NCBI GenBank assembly: GCA_011523845.1
Contig: WTFV01000195.1
Coordinates: 1-45,992 of the forward strand
DNA length: 45,992 nt
Source of the DNA: Acidobacteriota bacterium
Lineage (GTDB): Bacteria > Acidobacteriota > Vicinamibacteria > Vicinamibacterales > UBA8438
Direction: 5' to 3'
Numbering within the stretch: position 1 is the stretch's first letter; each line of letters begins with the position of its first letter. Shown in pieces: positions 8,050 to 14,834 of the stretch. The notes beneath the pieces were generated by a model that saw only the letters and a program-made list of their open reading frames with translations, did no database searches and was not told where the DNA came from. The position numbers were made by a program, and so were the translations under genes.

Positions 8050-9431
8050 TGCCCGCCTCCCTTCGCGATCCGATAGAGCTTCGACTGGGTCCGGATGAAG
8101 AGGCTGCCGCGCGCGACGGCCGGCGTCGCCAGCGTCATCTCGTTCAGCGGGTTCTTGTGGAGGATCTCGAACTCGCGGCCCGCCTTCACCACGTAGGTCT
8201 CGCCGTCCTCGCTCAGCAGGAAGAGCTTGCCGTTGTAGGCCCAGGGCGAGGCGGTGAAGCCGTTGCCGATCTCCAGGCGCCGGCGGCTGTAGATCTCCTC
8301 CCCGGTGCGCGCGTCGTGGGCCACCAGGAAGCCGCGGTCGAGCAGCGTGTAGTAGATGTCGCCGTAGACGATGGCGGTCGTGTTGTAGGTCCCGAGCAGC
8401 GGATACGACCAGGCGACGTCTTCCGAGGAGGTGAGCGGACCGGGGAACCCGGAGGTGATCCCGCGCCGCATCGCGTCCTCCGGGAAGAGCGAGATGTCGC
8501 CCGAGGCGCCCGGCCGCACCGCGTAGACGGGCCGCAGGCCGCCGCCCGGATAGCCCGAGCTGATGTAGACGAGGCCGTGGCTCGTGAACGGCGTCGGGAT
8601 GGTGAGCCCCGACATGCCGTGGAGCTCCCAGAGCAGCTCGCCGTCGAGGTCGTAGGAGCGCACCCCCTGCGTTCCGGCGGTCACGAGCTCCGTCCGCAGG
8701 TCGTGCTCCCAGACGAACGGCGTCGACCAGTTCTGGCCCTGCTCGTCGCGTTGGACCTCCCAGATCTTCTCGCCGGTGTCCTTGTCGAAGGCGGCGAGGA
8801 ACGAACGGGTCGTGTTGTCGTTGACGATGTACAGCCGGTCGTCGTGGAGAATCGGCGACGCGGCCGTCCCCATCTCCAGCAACGTGTTGTAGACGTCGAG
8901 CTCGCGGGTCCAGATGGTCTCGCCGCTCATGTTGAAGGCGGCGACCTGACCGATGGCCCCGAAATAGACGTACACGCGCCGGCCGTCGGTGACCGGTGTC
9001 TCCGACGCGAAGCTGTTCTTCAGGTGCCGCTTGCCGGGCGGCGGCGCGCTGTAGAGCTCGCGCTGCCAGCGGAGGCGGCCGCTGTGGAAGTCGATGGCGT
9101 AGAGCATCCAGCGGTGCTCGTTGAACGACGCCTCCGACCCGTTCTCCATGCCCGGGTCGTAGAGTCCCTTGATCGGCTCGGGCTCGTCGCCGGCGCTGAT
9201 CGCCGTGGTCACGAACACGTTGTCGCCCGCGATGACCGGCGAGCTCCAGGCCAGACCCGGAACATCGACGGTCCAGACGACGTTCTCGGTCTCGCTCCAG
9301 TGCTCCGGCAAGTGCGGATCGTCGGGGACGACGCCCGCGGCAGGCCCCCGGAACTGCAGCCAGTCCTCCTGTCCCGCGGCCGTTCCGGCGACCAGCAGCA
9401 CGGCCAGCCCGATTGCGACGATCCGGTGCAT
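8046..9431 (-). CDS. exported PQQ-like beta-propeller protein (paralogue 1)
   Basis: 461 residues from ATG 9431, with AAGGAGAG in front. The signal peptide MHRIVAIGLAVLLVAGTAAG ends before QEDWLQFRGP, a typical opening of PQQ-like/BamB-like repeat proteins (WxQFRG, then TENVVWTVDVPG, WSSPVIAGDNVFVT). Blades with DTGEKIW, ARTGEEIY and DLDGELLWELHG follow. Catalytic dehydrogenase residues and a cytochrome c motif are absent, so it is unlikely to be an alcohol dehydrogenase. It is closely similar over its length to the gene at 17075-18448, for example NSFASETPVTDGRRVYV in both. Confidence 0.9.
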   Translation of the reverse strand: MHRIVAIGLAVLLVAGTAAGQEDWLQFRGPAAGVVPDDPHLPEHWSETENVVWTVDVPGLAWSSPVIAGDNVFVTTAISAGDEPEPIKGLYDPGMENGSEASFNEHRWMLYAIDFHSGRLRWQRELYSAPPPGKRHLKNSFASETPVTDGRRVYVYFGAIGQVAAFNMSGETIWTRELDVYNTLLEMGTAASPILHDDRLYIVNDNTTRSFLAAFDKDTGEKIWEVQRDEQGQNWSTPFVWEHDLRTELVTAGTQGVRSYDLDGELLWELHGMSGLTIPTPFTSHGLVYISSGYPGGGLRPVYAVRPGASGDISLFPEDAMRRGITSGFPGPLTSSEDVAWSYPLLGTYNTTAIVYGDIYYTLLDRGFLVAHDARTGEEIYSRRRLEIGNGFTASPWAYNGKLFLLSEDGETYVVKAGREFEILHKNPLNEMTLATPAVARGSLFIRTQSKLYRIAKGGGQ

Positions 9432-9556
9432 CGGCTCTCTCCTTCGGTCAGGTCCGGCGCCCGCGCGAGCGTAGGTTCCGCGTAGCGCACCGGACGGTCC
9501 CGCAGCGCCGGCGGACGAGGCGCGGCGCGTGCCCCTAACTGTACGACGGCCGATTC

Positions 9557-9636
9557 GCCTGTCAAGTTGACCATGCCCGCCTGCGGCGGACACCCTGCCT
9601 GTCAAGTTGACCGTGCCCGCCTGCCGCGGACACCCT
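9557..9636. repeat. 40-bp direct tandem repeat, two copies
   Basis: Copy 1 is 9557-9596 and copy 2 is 9597-9636, joined without spacer and differing at two positions (9573/9613 A-G and 9585/9625 G-C). Each holds the palindrome GTCAA-G-TTGAC and a GC-rich hairpin (GCCCGCC-TGC-GGCGGAC in copy 1). It lies in the 370-base divergent gap between the PQQ-type gene and the paralogue at 9803. No other gene-like signal was seen in that gap except a CATAAT hexamer at 9758-9763. Confidence 0.85.
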
Positions 9637-9802
9637 GCAGGACGAAACGGAAGCGGAGTCTCTTCGTAGCGGGCCGCGGCGGGAGCCCGCTGCGTTCGAC
9701 AGCCGCGCGGGGTTCTCCAACGGACCCAACGGACTGCATGGCGCAACCGAACCGGGACATAATAGAGAGTTGAACAGAACGATTCTCACCAGGAGGTATC
9801 GG

Positions 9803-10786
9803 ATGCGATTCCGGCCGTCGGTTTCGATCAGCTTCGCCGTCGCGCTCGCCGCGGCCGTTTTCATCCCCGCCGCGGCGGCCGGTCAGGACGACGCGTGGCA
9901 GGCGCCGCGTACGCCGGACGGGCGCCCCGACCTGCAGGGCGTCTGGGACTTCCGCAGCCTGACGCCGCTCGAGCGCCCGGAGGCCCTCGCCGACCAGGAC
10001 ATCTTCACCGAGGAAGAAGCCGCGCAGTTCACCGAGGAGCGTCTCGCCGCGCTCGACAAGGACCAGCCCGGACCGGACGGCCGCATCCCGCTGTCGGGCG
10101 GCTACAACGACTTCTGGTGGGATTACGGCCGCGAGCTCACCGACGACCTGCGCACGTCGCTCGTCGTCGACCCGCCCGACGGGCGCATACCGGCCCTCAC
10201 CCCGGACGGCCGGGAGCGCGCGGACATGCGCCGGGCCGCCCTCGGCCGCGACGCGCACGGCCCGGAGGATCGCGGCGCCTTCGAGCGCTGCATCCTCGGC
10301 TTCAACGCCGGCCCGCCGATGAACCCGAGCGCCTACAACAACAACATGCAGCTCTTCCAGACCGCCGATCACGTGGTCATCCTGAACGAGATGGTGCACG
10401 ACGCGCGGGTCGTTCCGCTGGACGGCTCGGACCATCTGCCGGCCGGCGTGCGGCAGTGGCGCGGCGACTCGCGCGGGCGCTGGGAGGGCGACACCCTGGT
10501 CGTCGAGACGAAGAACTTCACCGACAAGACCTCGTTCCGCGGCACCGGGCCCGGACTGCACCTGGTCGAGCGTTTCACGCGGGTGGCGGAGGGAACGCTG
10601 CTCTACGAGTACACCGTCACCGATCCCGAATCGTTCGAGCGCCCGTGGTCGGTCGCCGTGCCGATGCGGAAGAACGACCTGCCGGTCTTCGAGTACGCCT
10701 GCCACGAGGGGAACTACGGGATGCTCAACCTGATGGTGAGCGCCCGCTCCGAGGATGCCCGCAAGGCCGCAGAATCCGGGCGGTGA
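9803..10786 (+). CDS. exported protein of unknown function, YACHEGN family (paralogue A)
   Basis: 327 residues from ATG 9803, with AGGAGGT in front; an in-frame upstream ATG (9770) lacks a site. The signal peptide ends near PAAAAGQ (about 27). The mature protein opens with APRTPDGRPDLQGVWDF and LTPLERP. Conserved blocks shared with four more genes here: RTSLVVDPPDGRIP (117-130), ERC (161-163), YNNN plus a NEMVHDAR box (195-202), GDSRGRWEGDTLVVET (221-236), ERFTR, a DPESFERPW box, and FEYACHEGNYGM (296-307). Paired Cys, His and Glu residues suggest a metal site or disulfide, but I know no function for the family. First of three tandem copies. Confidence 0.88.
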   Translation: MRFRPSVSISFAVALAAAVFIPAAAAGQDDAWQAPRTPDGRPDLQGVWDFRSLTPLERPEALADQDIFTEEEAAQFTEERLAALDKDQPGPDGRIPLSGGYNDFWWDYGRELTDDLRTSLVVDPPDGRIPALTPDGRERADMRRAALGRDAHGPEDRGAFERCILGFNAGPPMNPSAYNNNMQLFQTADHVVILNEMVHDARVVPLDGSDHLPAGVRQWRGDSRGRWEGDTLVVETKNFTDKTSFRGTGPGLHLVERFTRVAEGTLLYEYTVTDPESFERPWSVAVPMRKNDLPVFEYACHEGNYGMLNLMVSARSEDARKAAESGR

Positions 10787-10841
10787 CGGCGTGATGCTCT
10801 CGATGCCGCGGCGGGACCGCGCCTGCCGGGAGGGGATGACG

Positions 10842-11945
10842 ATGGAACACGTGCAACGCCCGGCGCGTCCGAGGCGCCACCGGTTCACGGCGGTCGGCGG
10901 TCTGGTGGCCCTGCTCGCCGCACCCGGGGCCGCGGTCGCGCAGGACCCCTCGGCCGACACCTCGACCGCCGGTCGAGGCGACAGTGCACTTCGCACGCCG
11001 TGGGGCGCACCCGATCTCGGCGGCGTCTGGGACTTCCGGACGCTGACCCCGTTGGAGCGCCCCGCGGTCCTGGGCGAGAAGGCCGTGCTCACCCCGGAGG
11101 AAGCCGCCGCGTTTCGGACGCAGATCCTCGAGAGCCGCAACGCGGACCGGCGCGACGGTGGCGCCGCTCGCGACGTCGAGCGCGCCTACAACGACTTCTG
11201 GTGGGACTACGGCGACAGCCTGACGGAAGACCTGCGCACGTCGCTCATCGTCGATCCCCCGAACGGCCGGATCCCGCCGCGGGTCGCCGGCATCGACGAG
11301 GCCGACGACGCGCGGCGGGAGGCGCGACGGCGGCCGGTCCGCGAACGGGTCGTCTTCGGCTCCCCCGCCCACGGGCCGGAGGATCTGGGCCTGTCCGAGC
11401 GGTGCATGCTCGGCTTCAACGCCGGGCCGCCGATGCTGCCGAGCGCCTACAACAACAACATCCGGATTCTCCAGACACGGGAACACGTCGTCATCCTCAA
11501 CGAGATGATTCACGACGCCCGCATCGTGGCCCTCGGCGACAGGCCGCACCTGCCTGACGGCATCCGGCAGTGGCTCGGCGACTCGCGCGGGCACTGGGAG
11601 GGAGACACCCTGGTCGTCGAATCCACGAACTTCACGGCGAAGACGGGCAGCTTCTATACCGTCGTCCGCGCCTACGGGTCGGGAGCGACGCTGCGGCTCG
11701 TCGAGCGCTTCACGCGCGCGGGCGACGATCGCCTGCGCTACGAGTTCACAATCGACGACCCGGCCACGTTCACGCGGCCGATCACCGGCATGATCCCGAT
11801 GCAGCGCAGCGACGCACCGCTGTTCGAGTACGCCTGCCACGAAGGAAACTACGGCATGACCAACCTGCTGGCCGGCGCCCGCGTCCAGGAGCGCCGGTCC
11901 GGCAACGCCGAGCGTGGCGGCGCCGGCGCCGCCACGGCACGCTGA
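10842..11945 (+). CDS. exported protein of unknown function, YACHEGN family (paralogue B)
   Basis: 367 residues from ATG 10842, chosen because GGGAGGGG (10828-10835) stands at good distance; ATG 10836 is in the same frame. The signal peptide ends near GAAVAQ (about 34). It carries the family blocks: PDLGGVWDFRTLTPLERP, RTSLIVDPPNGRIPP, SERCMLGFNAGPPM, SAYNNN, NEMIHDARI, WLGDSRGHWEGDTLVVES, DPATFTRPI and FEYACHEGNYGM. The gene begins 55 bases after paralogue A and is followed after 25 bases by paralogue C, so the three probably form one transcript. Confidence 0.88.
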   Translation: MEHVQRPARPRRHRFTAVGGLVALLAAPGAAVAQDPSADTSTAGRGDSALRTPWGAPDLGGVWDFRTLTPLERPAVLGEKAVLTPEEAAAFRTQILESRNADRRDGGAARDVERAYNDFWWDYGDSLTEDLRTSLIVDPPNGRIPPRVAGIDEADDARREARRRPVRERVVFGSPAHGPEDLGLSERCMLGFNAGPPMLPSAYNNNIRILQTREHVVILNEMIHDARIVALGDRPHLPDGIRQWLGDSRGHWEGDTLVVESTNFTAKTGSFYTVVRAYGSGATLRLVERFTRAGDDRLRYEFTIDDPATFTRPITGMIPMQRSDAPLFEYACHEGNYGMTNLLAGARVQERRSGNAERGGAGAATAR

Positions 11946-11970
11946 CGAGACTCACGCCAGGAGCATATCG

Positions 11971-13008
11971 ATGCACCGATTCATGAATTTCCGCTTGGTC
12001 ACCATCATTCCCCTCGCAGCGGTCTTCGCGCTGGTGGGGGCAACGGGCGCCGACGCGCAGCTCGAGCGCGTCATCGACCCCGACTGGACCCTGCCGCGCA
12101 CCGCCGACGGCCAGCCGGACCTGCAGGGCCTGTGGGGCAACAAGACCATCACGCCGATGGAGCGGCCCGCCGATTTCGAAGGACGGGCCTTCCTGACCGA
12201 CGAGGAGATCGCCCAGCGCAACCGGCAACGGGCGCTCGACGAGGCGGCGCGCGACGCGGCGCCGGCGCGGCGCTACGAGGCGGGCGGCAACGTGGGCGGG
12301 TACGGCAGCTACTGGCTCGACGCGGGCGACACGGTGCTCTCGACCGGCCAGACGTCGCTGATCGTCGACCCGCCGGACGGACGGGCGCCGGTCCGCCAGT
12401 GGGCGCTGGACAACAAGGCCTACAACCTCGCCCACAACGGCGACCACTACCGGAACATGAGCGTCTGGGACCGCTGCCTCTCGCGCGGCGTGCCCGGCTC
12501 GATGCTGCCGGCCGGCTACAACAACGCCTACCGCTTCGTGCAGACCCCGGACCACTTCGTCATCCAGCACGAGATGATCCACGACGTGCGGATCATTCCG
12601 TTCCGGGAACAGCCGTTCATCGACGACAACATCCGGCAGTGGATGGGCGACGCCCGCGCCCACTGGGAGGGCGACACCCTGGTCGTCGAGACGAGGAACT
12701 TCCACAACCGCGGCTGGATCGCCTCGAGCGGCGCCGGCGCCCGCCTCAAGGGCATCGCGGTCAGCAAGGCGCTGCACGTCGTGGAGCGCTTCCGGCGCGT
12801 GTCGGAGAACACCATCATCTGGACGGTGACCATCGAGGACCCGAACGTCTACACGCGGCCCTGGACGATCCAGATGCCGCTGACGGCCGAGCCCGAGTAC
12901 GACATCTTCGAGTACGCCTGCCACGAGGGGAACTACGCGGTGCCGAACGCGCTGAGCGGCCAGCGGGTCATCGACGCGCGAACGGCGGCGGCGACCCAGG
13001 ATCAGTAG
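11971..13008 (+). CDS. exported protein of unknown function, YACHEGN family (paralogue C)
   Basis: 345 residues from ATG 11971, with CAGGAG nine bases upstream. The signal peptide ends near GADAQ (30). Family blocks are present but more divergent: LPRTADGQPDLQGLWGNKT, TSLIVDPPDGRAP, WDRCLSRG in place of ERC, YNNAYRFVQTPDHFV, HEMIHDVRIIP, WMGDARAHWEGDTLVVET, DPNVYTRPWT and FEYACHEGNYAV. The Cys/His/Glu positions of the C-terminal box are kept. Third gene of the tandem array. Confidence 0.88.
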   Translation: MHRFMNFRLVTIIPLAAVFALVGATGADAQLERVIDPDWTLPRTADGQPDLQGLWGNKTITPMERPADFEGRAFLTDEEIAQRNRQRALDEAARDAAPARRYEAGGNVGGYGSYWLDAGDTVLSTGQTSLIVDPPDGRAPVRQWALDNKAYNLAHNGDHYRNMSVWDRCLSRGVPGSMLPAGYNNAYRFVQTPDHFVIQHEMIHDVRIIPFREQPFIDDNIRQWMGDARAHWEGDTLVVETRNFHNRGWIASSGAGARLKGIAVSKALHVVERFRRVSENTIIWTVTIEDPNVYTRPWTIQMPLTAEPEYDIFEYACHEGNYAVPNALSGQRVIDARTAAATQDQ

Positions 13009-13060
13009 CAGCACCGGCGTCGTTGCCGGACGGTGTCCGGCAACGACGGTCGACGGCGAG

Positions 13061-13564
13061 ATGATGCCAGAGCCGCAGGCATTCCCGCGTTCGCCTGCCG
13101 TCGCCCTTCCGCCCGCACCGGCGGGACCGCGACGGCAGGCAACGCTCGTCGCCGGCGCCCTCTGTTTCTTGCTCGCCGTAGCCGCATGCGAGGCGGCGCC
13201 ACCCCAGTCCCCCTCGCAGCTCGCCTTCTCCGGAACCGTGCCGCGCAAGGCCGCGACGCCCGCCGAGGCCAAGCTGAACAGCCGGCTGCTGGCCGCTGTC
13301 GATCGGATGCGCGCCGGCGTCTCTCCGTTCTCCGTCCGGGACGGACTGGATCTGGACGCCGAGCAACGCGTACTGGTCGATATCACCGCCGAGGTGACGC
13401 CGGAGCTGCTCGACGCCATCGCGGCCCGTGGCGGTGTCGTCGTCAGTCACTTCGCGCGCTATGACGCCATCCGCGCCTGGACGCCCATCGAGGCGATGAT
13501 CCCGCTGGCCGAGCGCGACGACGTCCGCGGGATCCGGCCGGCGGATCACCCGGTGACGCGCTAG
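13061..13564 (+). CDS. lipoprotein consisting of a stand-alone peptidase prodomain-like domain
   Basis: 167 residues from ATG 13061 (a second ATG follows at once). A hydrophobic stretch ends in the lipobox VAAC with Cys43, so the mature protein is probably lipid-anchored. The C-terminal part (about 105-165) reads VDITAEVTPELLDAI, GGVVVSHFARYDAIRAWTP, LAERDDVRGIRPADH. It is clearly similar to residues about 110-170 of the subtilase at 14835-17102 (VDVRADVTPEVLERIDALGG, SVPQYGAIRAELP, LAGLDAVQSIHPAE), which is the region before the catalytic domain. No peptidase domain follows here. An inhibitor or chaperone of a subtilase is inferred. Confidence 0.75.
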   Translation: MMPEPQAFPRSPAVALPPAPAGPRRQATLVAGALCFLLAVAACEAAPPQSPSQLAFSGTVPRKAATPAEAKLNSRLLAAVDRMRAGVSPFSVRDGLDLDAEQRVLVDITAEVTPELLDAIAARGGVVVSHFARYDAIRAWTPIEAMIPLAERDDVRGIRPADHPVTR

Positions 13565-13646
13565 GCTTACGTGGTGAGCCCCGCGGCACCGGAAGCGGCG
13601 CCATCCACGCGTTCGCGTGTACACGGCTCGGAGTAGACTGAATTGC

Positions 13647-14666
13647 GTGACCGCTCATCGGCTCCGGACGATTTCTGTGCTCGTCGCGATGGCGGCGACC
13701 CCCCTCCTGCTCGGCGCTCTCGGCGCACAGCAACCCCCGGCTCCGGCCGACGGCGAGAGCGTCGCGACAGCCGGCGCATCGACCGACGCCGCGTTGCCGC
13801 CGGGGACCCCCGTGCGGGCGGTCGACGTTACCGATCTGCGGAGACGCGTCGACGACCTGCGGCGCCGGTGCGACCTCGGAAACTTCGCGTGGACGGACCC
13901 GGTCATCATGGCCGGCGCCACGCCGATCAAGGCCGTGCACTTCAACGAGCTCCGCACCGCCATCGAGGACGCCTATCGGAGTTGCGACGCGGCGCCGCCC
14001 TCCTGGAACGAGCCGATCACGGCGGGGGTGACGCCGATCCGCGCCGCGCACCTCACCGAGCTGCGCAGGTGGGCCAACCCGCCGCGCGCACGCTACCGGG
14101 TGACCTTCGAATCGTGGTGGAGCGCGAGAACGCATCCGCAGGACTTCCCCGGCAACCCGCATTACTCGCCGCTCATCGGCGCCACGCATCGAGCCGGGGC
14201 GCCGTTCTGGATGCCGGGCGGTCTGGCCTCGCCGGGCATGGAGAACATGGCGGAGACGGGGAGCGTCTCGCCTCTCAACGACGAGGTCAGGGCCGCCGTG
14301 GCGGCGGGCAGCGCCGGGCGCCTGCTTCGCGGCGGCCAGTTGAATCGGTCACCCGGCAGCCTGTCCATGGAGTTCGACGTCACCCTCGCGTTCCCGCACG
14401 TGAGCCTGGTCACCATGGTGGCGCCGAGCCCGGACTGGTTCCTCGGCGTCTACGACTTTCCGCTCGTCGGGGCCGACGGTTGGTACCAGGCCGTGGAGAA
14501 GGAGCTGTCTCCGTGGGATGCCGGGACCGACAGCGGCGAAACCTACGCGTCGCCCGACGCCGACACCGTGCCCCAGCAGCGGATTCTGGTCCTCTTGGGC
14601 CCCCCGGTGGCGCCCCCCGGCGCCACCAGCTCGTTCGGGCGCTTCGTCTTCGAGCGGATTCGCTGA
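13647..14666 (+). CDS. exported spondin-domain protein with HLTELR repeats
   Basis: 339 residues from GTG 13647, placed before the signal peptide (VTAHRLRTISVLVAMAATPL, ending near GALGAQQ); another GTG at 13617 is possible. Residues about 55-142 hold three repeats of a helix motif, VRAVDVTDLRRRVD, IKAVHFNELRTAIEDAYRSC and IRAAHLTELRRW, spaced about 37 residues. From about 149 to the end it is a Spondin_N domain: YRVTFESWWSARTHPQDFP, HYSPLIGATHRAG, SPGMENMAETG, LSMEFDVTLAFPHVSLVTM, APSPDWFLGVYDF. The same repeats end the subtilase downstream. Role is unknown; spondin domains bind surfaces or matrix. Confidence 0.85.
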   Translation: MTAHRLRTISVLVAMAATPLLLGALGAQQPPAPADGESVATAGASTDAALPPGTPVRAVDVTDLRRRVDDLRRRCDLGNFAWTDPVIMAGATPIKAVHFNELRTAIEDAYRSCDAAPPSWNEPITAGVTPIRAAHLTELRRWANPPRARYRVTFESWWSARTHPQDFPGNPHYSPLIGATHRAGAPFWMPGGLASPGMENMAETGSVSPLNDEVRAAVAAGSAGRLLRGGQLNRSPGSLSMEFDVTLAFPHVSLVTMVAPSPDWFLGVYDFPLVGADGWYQAVEKELSPWDAGTDSGETYASPDADTVPQQRILVLLGPPVAPPGATSSFGRFVFERIR

Positions 14667-14683
14667 TGACGGCCGGACGGTTC

Positions 14684-14739
14684 GTGCTTCGCGCCGGCGC
14701 GCCGGACGGGCCGGTGCACCCGGGGCCGGCACGAAGCGC
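14684..14739 (+). terminator. GC-rich hairpin after spondin gene
   Basis: The arms at 14684-14698 and 14725-14739 pair over 15 bases with two mismatched or wobble positions (GTGCTTCGCGCCGGC against GCCGGCACGAAGCGC). The loop is 26 bases and itself GC-rich. It lies 17 bases after the spondin stop. No T-run follows, so it may be a processing or pause site rather than a full intrinsic terminator. Confidence 0.45.
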
Positions 14740-14744
14740 GCCCG

Positions 14745-14774
14745 TTGGCATTCGTCACGCGGGCGGGCGATAAT
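14745..14774 (+). promoter_or_regulatory. candidate sigma-70-type promoter for subtilase gene
   Basis: TTGGCA (14745-14750) and GATAAT (14769-14774) are separated by 18 bases, giving a start near 14781 and a leader of about 54 bases before ATG 14835. It sits just after the hairpin closing the spondin gene. Confidence 0.45.
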
Positions 14775-14834
14775 CGCGTCTCGGTCAACGTGCGCAATCG
14801 TTCTTTCTTCACTTCATCGAGGGTTCACGAAGGC

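Noticed and set aside
8046..9431. Quinoprotein alcohol dehydrogenase
   Set aside because: PQQ-type blades are present, but catalytic residues, vicinal Cys pair and cytochrome domain are missing; same for 17075-18448.
9557..9636. CRISPR-like repeat
   Set aside because: Two copies without spacers and no cas gene in the window.
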